Origin: Taenia hydatigena
Lineage: Eukaryota > Platyhelminthes > Cestoda > Cyclophyllidea > Taeniidae
NCBI GenBank assembly: GCA_036345935.2
Contig: JADWOT020000001.1
Location: forward strand, 13,924,295-13,988,294
DNA length: 64,000 bases
Direction: 5' to 3'
Shown here: positions 24,131-36,809 of the stretch, piece by piece
Layout: each line of letters starts with the position of its first letter
How positions within the stretch are numbered: position 1 is the first letter of the stretch
Position numbers and translations under genes: made by a program
Notes under the pieces: generated by a model
What the model saw: only the letters and a program-made list of their open reading frames with translations
Told to the model about the DNA's origin: nothing
Databases searched by the model: none

Positions 24131-24800
24131 CAAAATTCGCGGTAGCGTGTAAATTAAAAGTGCCAAAAAAAAATTAAAAAATTATATACAGCGAAAGAAA
24201 AATTCACCGCCTTTAGTAACAAAAACTAGCAAATTACATTCAAAGAGGAAAAATTCGCATTCATCTGTCCATTAATAATACACAATTACAATAACAGCGA
24301 ACGAAATTCGCCATCTCAAGTCGATCAATACTACAAAATTCCATTCAACGCGAGAGGAATTCGCCATCTCATGTCGATCAATACTACAAAATTCCGTTCA
24401 CAGCGAGCAGAATTCACCATCTCGTGTCAATCAATACTACAAAATTCCATTAACAGCGAGCAAAATTCACCATATCAAGTCGATCAATACTACAAAATTC
24501 CGTTCACAGCGAGCAAAATTCGCCATCTCAAGTCCATCAATACTACAAAATTCCATTCACAGCAAGCCAATTTCGCCATCTCATGTCGATCAATACTACA
24601 AAATCCCATTCAAATGGAGCAAAATTCGCCTCCACGCGTTGATTTATAGTTCAAACTTCCATACAATAAGAGCAAATATCGCTGCCTAATGTCAATGAAT
24701 ACTACAAAATTCCATAGAAATCGAGCAAAATATGCCGTCTCCTGTCGACAATATCAGAATGTAATGATTCTTCTTTGGAAGCGAAAAATCATGTCCATAT
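24131..24800 (-). repeat. 53-bp satellite array, reverse orientation
   Basis: The clean part (about 24319-24700) repeats TCGATCAATACTACAAAATT plus CC at exact 53-bp steps: 24321, 24374, 24427, 24480, 24533, 24586 and 24639. Diverged units extend on both sides. The reverse complement of the unit aligns with the satellite at 96-682: GCGAATTTTGCTC against GCGATTTTCGCTC, and GGAATTTTGTAGTATTGATC against GCAATTTTGTTGCATTGATC. The 92-codon frame at 24371-24649 arises because the unit has no stop in any plus-strand frame. Since 53 is not a multiple of three, it is not evidence for a protein. Confidence 0.9.
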
Positions 24801-25818
24801 GTAGAAACCATCAGATCTCCAACCAACATAGCCACTATTTTTACAGCATTGACACGCTGTTTCTGGTATCATTTGATTCACCCAGGGAGAAATTAAACCT
24901 CCACATAAAAACCCTAATAATTATCGTAAAAACATAACGCACCCTCAAATGTCATGCCCGGTGATTCGGTGTACAGACTCTTGCCCACAAATGATTGGGA
25001 AATTCGACTCCCCCGCCTTTCGTCATGATTTGAAAGGGACTTAAAGCGGCCGAGACCTGTAGACGCCGTCCCGATTTAAAATGTGCTTAAGGTAAATAGG
25101 CCTAGTTCACATTAGTATTTGACCAAGTAAGTTACTAGAATTCGAGTATTTCACTACGAGCATTACACAAACCATGAATGCAGCAAGCCTCAAAAGTCGA
25201 TAGCCACGATTTCATGTGAGTAATATAGGTTCACTTGTGTGCATGCATAAAATAAGTCAAAAGCTTCCAAAACCGACACTAACATACCTGGACTCATTAG
25301 AGCAAATCGCGAACCAGTCATAGCAACGACTGAGCCAAAATCCACCATTTCATATATGCCGCTGAGCACTTTAAAAGGGTATTAAGGATGAAAAAAAGAA
25401 AACGAGGGTGACAAATATTGTTGTTGATTGTAAGAATCTAAATGTAGAAACCTAATTCGAATCATTTCGCAAAAACTAGGAAGAACTTTTGACAAGTGCA
25501 ATTTTTGTAACGCATTTGTACGAGACTCTAAATATAATTTTGATCCAAATGTTTTTTTTTATTATACAGGCTAGTTAAGAGTAAGTCCCCCGCCAGATTG
25601 TGCACTGCTGTTTATTAATTGATGTGCAATTTTTATCCACTTACAATTTTTCTTTAATCACATTAATCGAAATTGGTGTGATCATTTGGTATTTATGTTT
25701 ATTTAAACATACCATTTAGACGGGAGGTACAAACGCAACGTGAATCTCTCGATGCAGTTATAGGCCGCCACACAGTCCTCTATTAATATGCTACTGTTTT
25801 ACGACTTTGTATCGAAAA
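24801..25818. other. No feature recognised
   Basis: About 1 kb of sequence follows the satellite. No frame longer than 60 codons starts here and no repeat match to other parts of the window was noticed. A short T run lies near 25551-25560. It may contain the upstream region of the open frame that follows. Confidence 0.4.
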
Positions 25819-26175
25819 ATGACGGTGTCTCAGAACAGTCAACCTTCTCGTTTTAGGCATAAGCGCAGGGATGGGGAGGAGAATGTCGATGTCCCTACAA
25901 ATGTTGTCGATATGAATAGCGTGCAGAATATCTGGAACACTTTTAGCATGAATTATAGGGGTGCTTCCTGTAAGGAATGGAGAACACGGCTAGTTTTCTT
26001 TTGTTTAGACCACTATGATTTAGCAGTAATTAAAATATCCAACACAAAAATTGGTGCGTGTGTTGTCTGTTCAGCTCTCAATCTCGACCACAATCGCTTG
26101 GATGGTCGTTGTACCTTCGTTGGGTGGGTTAACCTCCAAGCCACGCTAGTAGCTCCAATCCTTTCCACACGCTGA
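25819..26175 (+). CDS. 118-codon open frame, unknown
   Basis: An ATG (25819) opens a frame of 118 codons ending in TGA. The N-terminal third is basic and polar (FRHKRRDGEENV). The middle is mixed, with a CVVC pair, and the end is hydrophobic. It lies upstream of, and on the opposite strand to, the kinase pseudogene. No family was recognised. Possible splice signals lie inside it (CCTGTAAGG near 25969, and a TTGTTTAG acceptor-like site near 26010), so it may be a partial exon or chance. Confidence 0.2.
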   Translation: MTVSQNSQPSRFRHKRRDGEENVDVPTNVVDMNSVQNIWNTFSMNYRGASCKEWRTRLVFFCLDHYDLAVIKISNTKIGACVVCSALNLDHNRLDGRCTFVGWVNLQATLVAPILSTR

Positions 26176-26577
26176 ACATTTTTACTTTGATCAGGTATCA
26201 TGTCAACTTTTGCCTTGAGACGACGCTAAAAGAGCTACAGCGACATTTACAAACTGCATTTTAGCACGCACGCTTTATGTACTTACGTTTAAATCCAGCA
26301 TTATGGCACCCAGATAAAGTTAAGGCAAAGTCATGCCCATTCGATTATGCTCAACGTCGACGGTATGGCTCATTGGACTCCTTCGTAGACTAAAAGTCGC
26401 ATTAAAGACACGCTGAAGAATAAAAAAGGCATTATTAACGGAACTGTTTTTGCATAATATAATCAGTGCACAAATAGGCTGCAGTTAGTGGATCCATCCA
26501 CAAATACTGAAAACAGTGGTACAGGGAAGGGTCACCGTTTTAAAATAGGGAATCGTCCGTCGGAGAATGCTTTCCAA

Positions 26578-27611
26578 TCATTCAAAGAAAGTGATGTGAG
26601 CAAAGCTCCACTCACTCTCCTCAAGGTGGTTAGACAGCTCAACCACGTGAATGCCATCGTCATGGATTCGAAGAAGAGGACTCGTGAAGTCGAATTTTGC
26701 CATTGACTCCTCGATCTTGTCAGGCATCAAACCGACTTTCGCTAGCTCTTCTCAATTAAGTAACACTGTCTCCACCTGAGAAACACCAGCTCCTTCAAGT
26801 GCGTAATGCAACTGCGATCCACTACCATTGTTTCCTTGCAGTATGCAGTCTCGAGAAGCAAAGGATCACGTCGATCGTCCACGAAGTCACTTAAGGTGGC
26901 CTGAGATGTTAGCTGGGAGGAAAGGCAAGGTGGTCGCAATGTGCCGGAAGCTACCTCGTCCCAATCGACAGCGCCATAAAAGTGCAGATCCCTAACTTTT
27001 GTGATGTCTGGACGCTCCTTATGATTGTGTATGAGGCAGGACTGGGGCAAAGCCTGCAGCGACTTAGAGAGCTTTTTACCTCCCTTATGCTATAGCGACC
27101 TGATCTCGTCCACCGCATTACATCGATCCCTCCACTAGCATTCGGTTACACTGGTTTAGACAAAATGTAGGCAACCGGAAGAGCCAGACTCCACGCATGT
27201 GCATTTGCTGTAATTTCTATCCTATTGGCTAGTTTTACGTGCCATGAAATGGGGAGTTGTGTAAAAGTCGTGCGCTTCTGGCGGATTCTCATTCTCTGGC
27301 ATGTCATATGACCGATCATAGTCAGCAATGGGAATATGACCCGAGTCTGAGAGGAGTTCGTTCTCGGGTTTGAGGTCCTTGTGCACGATGCTCATGGCGT
27401 GAAGACATTGCAGACCACAAATCATTACACAAGCGCATAATTACGCATCACCCTTGGGCACGCTATCAAGGTGGCAGACGAGATTAAAGGGATCGAGACC
27501 ACTATCTTTGCACAGAACGAAGGTGGGTGATCCGTAAATTCGTGGACTACAGAGGAATTTGAAAGTAAAGTTGACTGGTTGGGGAGCAGTACAAGCGACA
27601 CGAGGATGCAC
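26578..27611 (-). pseudogene. AGC-type serine/threonine protein kinase pseudogene (C-lobe)
   Basis: One minus-strand frame runs from about 27611 to 26742 (about 290 codons) and shows the kinase C-lobe in order. HPRVACTAPQ at the start resembles the beta-4 region. Then come GLQCLHAMSIVHKDLKPEN (catalytic loop, aspartate codon at about 27377), DSGHIPIADYDRSYD (metal-binding aspartate at about 27323), TTPHFMARK (activation-segment end, where APE is expected), HNHKERPDITK (the subdomain XI arginine) and FYGAVDWDEVASGTLRPP, the signature just after the AGC kinase C-lobe. The frame is broken by TAA at 27441-27443, TAG at 27222-27224, three more stops before 27050, and TAG at 26742. A tail that looks coding (EELAKVGLMPDKIEESMAKF onward) continues in a second frame to about 26578. 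No N-lobe or glycine-rich loop was found upstream. An acceptor-like CCCTTAG precedes the first codon, so it may be one or more exons of a dead gene rather than a processed copy. Confidence 0.85.
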
Positions 27612-30600
27612 ACATGAGAGCTAAGGGATTACAGGAAAATGCGTTCAATTGCTTATGCCGTGATTTTGTCACTTTATTGAATGAGAAGTGCTTCATAAAC
27701 CATGGAATGAGTGCCTCAAAAAATAAACCTTGTCACATCGAACCGTGGCGGTTGCATCAGTCCAACGTCGGCACGACAGAATGCTGAAGTGAAATAACAG
27801 TTACAAGTAAACCAACCCGATTCATCTTGCGTAGCGGCATATGCCAATTAGTCAGCCAATCAGCTACGAGAATGTTTCCTACTGGCTCCTTGCATGTGGT
27901 GCGCACCCAAGCGGCGTGTGTGAGTGAAGTCGTTTGTCTGCACCTCTATGGCCTTCAGTGCCCTACCAACCCATTGGCTTTAAATAAAGGAATGTTATCC
28001 GTTCCTTTAAAAAAATGAGAAGGAAATGAGGTGATGTTGGTAAGGATAGTGAAGATTTTGCTGGCTGTAAAGGAAGAGGCAATCCATGTATAGCGGATTC
28101 AAATTATAATCAAACCACATAGTTAAGCTCATATGTCCCTATACTCCTCCTCTCGTTGTATTAACATTGGTTACAGGGTTCCGCGCCGCCTATTCGCCGC
28201 TTTAATCTACTCCCACCTTGTGAATCCGAGGCGTCTGACTTAGTAGCACACACGCTCTACTAATGCATGGGCCAAATCCACACTCACATTCCACGAGGGA
28301 AAGATGGACTCTTACACCATGAAGTAATTGCAGACTACACGTCTGTCTGTATGGCCATCTTCTTTTACTCGACTAAAACGGATTGTATGCTTGCGCAAAA
28401 CGCTGGGCACATTGTGTGAAATGCTGATGCGAGTATGCAGACAGAGGTTTAGTTGCCAGGACAATGCTGTGATGCCATCTGACACCTCGTCCTGTAAACC
28501 TGCAATCAGTCAGTTAGTAATGTTTAGTCACGTCAGGAGTGACTGCCCGTTTTGTAAATTCACTAGATATGATTGACAGCCTCTAAATGAGGCGCGTGAT
28601 TGTTTAGTTTTGCGTGACAGCCAAACAGCTTGACATCGCAACGCCAATTAAAAAAGCGCGCTTGACTGGAGTTGCGGGCACAATCAGGACTCAGTTCGAA
28701 TGGGCCTTAGTGAATTAGTGAGTGCGAACGCATTTCGATTTATAATTTGTGGACTTGGAATTCCAGCACTTGGACACTACTCAAGTGGTTTCACTGTGAA
28801 CTCTCTAACAGCATCAGCTTGGCGTTAATGTGCGACGTTTTGTGGGCCATGCGTGGAGCTAATGGCAAACTCCGATCACTTTCAGTTGCAGACGTGACGT
28901 CGCATTACATCGTCATGAATTCCTAGTGTCAGACACATTACAACACATCGGGATATGTTTCCTGTGCCCACTCCTGTGTCCAATTTGATGCATGCGTGCA
29001 GTTGCAGCCACAACAATGGAGCCACATGGGCAAGGGATCATCATCGGAAGTCCAACTGGCAAGAAACTAATAACACATGTTGGCTAGTGGTTTGTTCAAA
29101 ATTATCTCTTCATCGGCTTTTGGTTAAAATGACTTCCATTATGATTATGGCCATATTCTCATCCACTAGGAGTTTCAAGCACTTGCAAGCAACCTGTAAT
29201 TCATCTATCCTTTGTGTTCCACTATGTTTGGGAGTTAAGGTAACAAAACTTGACACGAGACTTGACTGGTCAATCCCCGGACAGTGCGATGATTTTGGTA
29301 CTAATTCCAAGTGTTTGAGGTGTTATCAGACCTCCGAAAGCGCATATGATGTCTAGGTTTCAACAAATTTATTGACTTAGCAAGAAGTGCATTTAGCAAA
29401 ACTAGTATTAACACAAAGTGAAAAGGCAGTGAGAGTTCAGCGTATGACACTACATTGCTGTGTTTGCTATCGTTCTGACTGGTGATGAAAGTGGTTGAGA
29501 CTGATGATGTATAACGCTTTAATAAAATGTCAGGAGATGGATGGAAGTGGATTGAAGCAGACCAGCATGGTGCAGTAATGTTCACGTGTTCGCTTACAAA
29601 AATAGTGGGCGAGTGTGTGTCAGTCCTCTCGTTAGTTGCGCAATGGCAAAATGGCTATGTTGCACGTCAGTGACACTCTAAACTGGTGATGGAAGCAGAC
29701 CCTCATTTTGCCTTGTCTCCCCTCATCTTCCCTACACCACGTTATGCCTCGATACGTTGAATCTTGTTGCGCTGAGCAAAGGCAACTCTATGCTACACCA
29801 CTCTGCAAATAGAACTGACATACTGCTTGATAGTAGACATCTTCTGCCTAGTCAAGTGTAGTGTCTATTGATTAAGTAAAAGGCAATGCTCATTTCCTCC
29901 CTCATACAATGCCTCAACAGCACTGCCTTCTCTCATATGCTCAAGACTCCCAAATGACAGATCTCTAGCCCCACATTTTAGACAGTCGACTCCAACGAAA
30001 TACCTCCGAATGGTCGTACCATCGGTACTGTCACTGGCCAGTGTGTTTTACCGAAAGATGTTTCCTCTCAGACACGTTAAGTGACTGCAGGCATGGTAAG
30101 ATAATTGACTGACTACGCCTCTTCGATTCGCCAAAATTCCAACACTCGTACGTCACTCAACATACTTTAAGTGCCCACTGCTGTTCCAAGGGGATGAAGT
30201 ATGATGTCATTATCACAGACTCCACCAATCCCGGTGGTAGGTAGTTGTCTTCATTTACTCGTAACCATGCGTTAACAGTGCTAGGGCTCTCTTTAACCTT
30301 TGTGTCCACCTAACTAATTGAGTTGACTGCTTTTGATGAGGCTCTGACGCCTTGTGCTTGCAAGCGATAAGGAATACAGGGAGTGGGTGATGAACTTGGC
30401 ACTGCTGTGGCCTTGAACACGGCATGTGACGATTCAAAGCGTGGACTTAGCTCACGCTTTGTCGTCTCAGCATTAAACATGGATAGCTGTTATGGGATGG
30501 ACATCCGCGTCTCAGCTACCCTTTAAAAGTCGCGTGTGCAGACCTTAAGTGATTCGATTGGAATCATGCAGACGTGTTCCTGACATTCCCATAATTCAGT

Positions 30601-33600
30601 TCTGTTTATATACGCATGTGTGTTTAGTTTGTTAGTGTGATAAATTTATCAAAATACCGTCTACAAAGATGCTCCAAGTTACGCGGTTGTGCCCATAACT
30701 ATGGCAACATCGCACTCCCATCCCATTTTACCATGATTAATTTAAATGTTAAATGCAAGTGCCGGAAAAGGATGCAAATCATCACCTGGAGAAGCATTGC
30801 AAAAAAGATTCGGAGGTTGAAGGAACGTTCCATATGATATATTTTTGGGCTTTACTTAAAGGAGGTGACGATAAATCTTTTTTCACTCATGTGCCCTAAA
30901 TAGAGAGCAAATAATGGGGTATAAATAAACCAAATTTAATTGTATCTGGCAATTAGGTTACTGTAACGCACCGAGTCTTCCAAGATGTGGTAGATGATAG
31001 TGCAGGAATTGTTATTAGAGCATGACAGGGATGAGAGGCAGTGGTGATGATCGCAGGGCCACTCGGACTAGCAGAGGTACAAACCGCAGATTTGGGGGAG
31101 ACATCGAGGTCAGGTATGTTTTCAAACAAGCTAGGCAACCAATATAATGTGGAAGATAAAATGTGACATCGTTTAGTGTGTACTCGCCAACTTATTCTAC
31201 CCCAACACAACATCTCATGCCGTGGAGGTTTACGTGATATATTTCCGCCTCTCGTTTCGCTTCGTCTAATGCGTCTGAACGCAAACAAGCATATCACTCG
31301 TTGCTTATAATCACGTTCAATTATAATTCATTTTTAAGTGTCCAGACTTTACACCGATTTTTGTAATCCGAGTATGTTTATTCCTGCTTTTATTATGACA
31401 TATTTGCTCGATTTGTCTGACGTACTATCTTTCGTCGGCTTCATTCACCTCGCGTTTGTTTTGGCGCAAATGTTCTCTCTTCTTCTTTTTAACATTTTGC
31501 TCGTACAATCTGTGATAATGATGAAGTCTCTCATTTCCACAGTAACCTCGGAACTAGACATTTAACTTCAGCCACTTATAACGACTTGCCTTTAATTTTA
31601 TTCAGAGAAGCTGCGCAATTTCTTTTTTGTCTTAGCCATTTTATTTGCGCTTCAAAGGTTGACTACAAGGAAAGTTTGCCCATTCGTCTTTTAAAATAAG
31701 CTTTACCTTGTACCAGTCCAAATGCTAGGCGACGCCTTCACATTTCTATCCGAGCGACCCAGGTCTGATACCTTAACGCATGGCATCTTATAGATTTTAG
31801 ACCATTTGATTGATCAATGTCTTCCAAAATTAACTGGAATACACTGCGTTGACATCAAATAAATTACAACTCAGAGGGGAGAGAAATTAACAAATCATTG
31901 AACCGTGGCTGAACTAATTTAATGTAGCATGCAAATCACACAGTGCCATAATGCGGCGTATCGGCAGCACAATGACTATGTAGGGACGCAGATTAAACTG
32001 TTTATTGCAATGGCTTTTAAGAGTCAGAGTGGCAATCATGAGAAGGGAAATAAGAAGGCAGTGATGAGGATAAGCAGTGTAGACATCCAAAGAGTGCGTT
32101 ATGATCCCCTTTTAAGAAGTAGCGTGAAGTCCACTGATAGAAAGAATCGAGCGTAGGCTGATGGATTGGTAAGACGCTCCTCTGATTGCTCACTACTCAC
32201 TGCCTTGAGGGAGTTAAATCCGGCCGAAAATGTCGTCAAATGATCGCATTCGCACACCACAACTAAGATGGCTGTCTCACGCGTTACCTAAAGTTGAATG
32301 CACAAACTGTAGCGTCAGTTTTACAAGCCATAGTTCTACACGAACTACATAAAGCGGACCGAATAATAGAGTAAAGGTGCAGACGACGAAGATCCTCAAC
32401 AAGTGAGCTATTTTTTGCGGATTTTACTCACAGTAGTTGAAACTGAAGTGCGGCATCGTAACCACTATTACCAGCATGTCCATATCTCTGGAAGCAAGGA
32501 ATTGAGAAAGAATGATGGTAGAGGCATGTCTTCTCTTACGTACAAAGAGTTTCGCCCATTTGCTATGCGGATACGAAGGTTCCTCCTCTTAAACGCAGTA
32601 AATGTTTGGTCCATTAAGTGACACCTTCGCCCGTACGTCGGAATAGGAATTCAAAAAATCTTAAAAACTCGATGCATACTTCCTATTTATAAATTTTGTT
32701 AGATCAGTACATTTGAGTGGCTGCAGATTACCCATCAAGGCACTACCAAGATCCGCTGTCTACCTCATCCTTACTAAAAATGGGTTGCAGTGTTTATTTT
32801 AAAATACTGTGCAAATGCATAATCATTCATGCCACCATTCTAGTGGCTCCATGGTAGCACTAGGTACGATTTCCAGCCCTAGTTGAGCACCCATATTTAT
32901 GTAACTATTCACCTAAAATAGAAGAGCTATTTTAACTGCCGTCACCTTGCATTCAGACGTGGACCAGACTTTGCTGTCCGCCCTTGAGTAATTGCACGAT
33001 GGTTTTCATAAGGATACGGATAAAGGAGTAAATTTTCTTGAGAATATCTGTGCACTTCCTTCTCGATTAGCTAGCGATGGGCAGCGAAGAAGGTGTTTGT
33101 GTCGTTCTTTGCCATCTCACATCTCTAGCAAGTTGCGGCGCCGAGATCTTGGCTCTGTGGAAATCCACGTTGCTCGCAAAGAATGTGTGGTTCCGCTCTG
33201 CCTCTTCGGGCGGCACTACATGCTCTTCGAAGAGAGTAGAAGAACATCAATCTAAAAGTTTTCTTCCTTTATTCTCTTTTATAGTAAGAATGGCAGTAAA
33301 TCAGTTATGCACCCTTATGTCAGTGTGGAGATGGAAATGCACAGTGCCCGTGTTTTCGATTTGAAAGTCAAAATCCCCGCATCAAAAGCGAAGGCTCATT
33401 TGGAGCAAAAGAAGGTGTCATTAGGATGAATGTCCGAGGCAAGTTAAAAAATTGAACGCTGGTGCTTAATAATGAATGCATCAAAGGTGGTGGATCTCAT
33501 ATTGGCAAGTGGCAAATGCGCTCTGGTTTGCATCAGCACCCGCTGGACATGTGAGGGATCAATCATTTGCGTTCTAGTTCAGTCAAGTAAAGGCAATCTG

Positions 33601-36600
33601 AGTTAAACCAGGTCGGTTAATGTGGGCAGTAGTAATGATAGTGAGCTTATGGCACAGCATGTGGAGATGGGTTGTCAGTTACGGGAATGTTGAGATCACA
33701 GATATCCATATCTATGATGAAAGATTTCGAGTATTATCAATGATACGGCGCTCATCTTGAGTAGAACTTATGCATGAGATTAACGTTAAAAGGGCAATGT
33801 TATGCCTATTAGTGATTTTATAGGCCGTGGTGAGTTTCAGCCTACGGTCTCGAGCAGCCATTCGTATAAACTTTCGACTGCGCGTAAAAGGCCTCACCTC
33901 GCATACCTTATCACGGAATAGCTCAAAAGATAAATCAACTCCTGGAGTGATGAGCGCTACTTACAACACGAATCGAAAAATTTTACTACCACACATTTGA
34001 GAAAGATTTTGCCTAAGGAAACGCATCAGCCACCGCTTAAATCCATCGTGAATTCTAAGGACAAACGCTGGTTTATGTTGGGCGGCTCAGATATCATAAT
34101 ACCTTCTGTCGAAATTCCCAGGTATCATGAAGTGGTGAGCTTTAGATTGCGTTCAAAATACTCGCATGGAATAAGCCTTAACAGTTAAGTAGTAACCAAC
34201 ATGGATCAAAATTACGGTTTGTTTAACTCAATGTCTAAGCAGTGAATTCGATATCTTATCGTAGAGCAATTAATAGTTAGTTTATACTTTCCTTCGCTTC
34301 CACTACCATTGAAGTGCTTCGGATAGGCAATGAATTTCTGTTCTAGAACCATTAAGGCGAACTAAGATTTGACTCAAAGCTGTTGCATTATTTGCATCCG
34401 TCTTTATTTGAGACTTGAAATCGTAACTGTCTCAAAAGAATGAAAAGATGCAATGATTGTATTAAAATTATGGTATTGCGTGACCGCAATGAAATGTGAC
34501 TGCCACAAAGTCCCAGTAGCACGCTCGTTCACAAAGCCACCTCTAATGTTAAAGCAACAATGTCCGCGGTCACACATGGCGTTGTATTTGAGAGAACGCT
34601 TAGCATGAAAAGTTTTTTAAAGTGTCTACAACTTGCGCATCAATGAAGTTAATGGATGGTTTAATTTAAAGAAAAAATTTTGCTGATAAAATTATTGTGT
34701 ATGGCAGCCTTGTAGTCACCACCTACCCACCCATCGACGCCATTTTCAGCAAGTCAAGGTGTAAATGCTGCGGTCGGTAATTGACTCACAAATGAGTAAA
34801 AATGAAGGCAGCCATCAGCATTCCTTACAATAAGTAAGAAAATCATCACGATGAGGCAATATTCACTCAAAAATTGGAATAAAAGTACTGCAAATGTGAG
34901 TTCAGATTGGGAGGAATTATGCGCCTAGTGAGGCAGAAGAGCGAATTACTTCTCTGCCTCCCCTGCAATTACACCGTTCTGAATTATTGCATAGGTAACT
35001 ACACTACTCTGTGTTCTTTGCCTTCTAGCTCTCACGCAGGTGGTACACAAGCCTTTTACTTTACCTGCTCCCTCTTTCGGGATTGAATTAAACACTACTA
35101 CCAGGCTGGTGGATGCCATAGCAAACCTGGGACAGACTTAGACTTACCGGATGGTCGAGATGTTTACCTTGCAACAACGGAAAACTGGGAACAGGTTTGG
35201 GAGGTTATAAGTGTGCTTGGAATCCCAAACTGAAAGCCACATCAATATCCTCAATGAAATGGCTGCACAAGATGAGAGGCTCGTACACTCTGCTCCCATC
35301 TACAGCAATCAAGAGTGTCAGGCAGTCGAACCTCTTGAGCACCTTTAATTCCTGTAGTACCTTCAGAATATTTGAAATCGTGTCTTTGCAAAAACGGTGA
35401 CACTTTTTGATCTTACGTTCCTGCTTCTATGTGATAAGGATAAGAATTTTAATAACGATTATTTATTTGGGAGCATTTTTCACAGAAAAACCACATGCGC
35501 GATTAAAATACATTGATTCGCATTATGCGGCCTTCTGCACTTAATAATCAGTGAGCTATCTGTGTCCAAGCTAAAGGGAATTGAATGGATTTATGTCGAC
35601 AATGAAAGCAGAAGTGGTCGCTGTTACTGAAACAAGTCGAGTGAGCATTGTAATACTACTGAGGAGAAGCGTTAACAAATGCAACAATCGACGATTCAGC
35701 GCTGATGCTGAAATAATTAAGCACTCTGACGTTGATTTGAGCGTACTGACAGATAGTTTCCAGATTACCACGTTCTGCATTGTGCATTGGACACTTCTCT
35801 GCGGATTTAATCTGCAACCTCGAGCTTCACTCTATATCAGGCCGATTATCTAACTATGAATAAAATCCGCATGTTCAGGTTGTAGTCATTTTAACTAATT
35901 GCTACCTTCTGAATGAGCTTAAGTTTCACTTTGCTTTCATTTGCGCTAGCATGACACTTTTAACACGAGCTGATAAAAATAATTATAATGAATACACAGT
36001 TGAAGCCTTTACCAGAAGCGAATTCAAGTTACCGAATCAGGCGCCAAGCGAAAGGAACAAATGGCAGCACACAGAAGTAGACACACGTTGATCCCTCACC
36101 AGAAAGAATGGTGAGTAGGAACTCATAATTATTTATAGCAAGTTTGTGGCAAAGCTCCCCAGGTCTCACCGATTGGCTTGACGGCAAGAAGAGTGGTTCT
36201 TCAAGAAAACTTCATTTAAATGTATGCATGTGTGGACAGTTTTCGTCAAAATTATCATTTCCGAAAGAAGACATAACATACAACTAATCACGTCATTAAT
36301 AAACGAGATGCAGCACCTGCATTGAGTCGAGCATGATGTGATGTAGGAGGACGAAAGGCGGGAGTGTCACATTTCCCACTTGCACAATGGATTAAACCGA
36401 CGACCCGAAAACATCTATAATCGCATTTGTCTACTGTGTTTTCATTTGTATTTACTTGGATGAATTCGTCTGCATAAGAATGCTGCTTCACTTGCAGAAA
36501 TGCACAAGCATGCATTTTTCTTCAAAGTCTTGCACGCACGCACTCATAACTACATTTGCTGTGAGAAATATGGTAAGGTACGAAATGCCTATCAGCTATG

Positions 36601-36809
36601 CATCAGAAATCTACGATAGTTAAGCGGTTTTTAGCAAGAGAATTTTGTTTGATGAGATTTCTTTATTGTAAAGACTTACACCTCAAGCATCGCTGTTTCG
36701 TCGTTTACCTTGCATATTGTCCATCTTACTATGCAAAGCTCTATGCCCTTGAAAAGGCCTCAGCACATCAACAGCGTAGGAGAAGTTGTTAACATGCCAG
36801 CATTTCCGT
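27612..36809. other. Long stretch without an assignable gene
   Basis: About 9.2 kb has no match to the repeat blocks of this window. Open frames reach only 133 codons (28955-29356 plus) and 114 codons (30953-31297 minus), with no recognisable motif. A frame from 32992 to 33412 is interrupted only by a TAA near 33253 and looks mildly protein-like (HPYVSVEMEMHSARVFDLKV), but no family could be named. No tRNA, rRNA, satellite or retroelement hallmark was seen. Confidence 0.4.
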
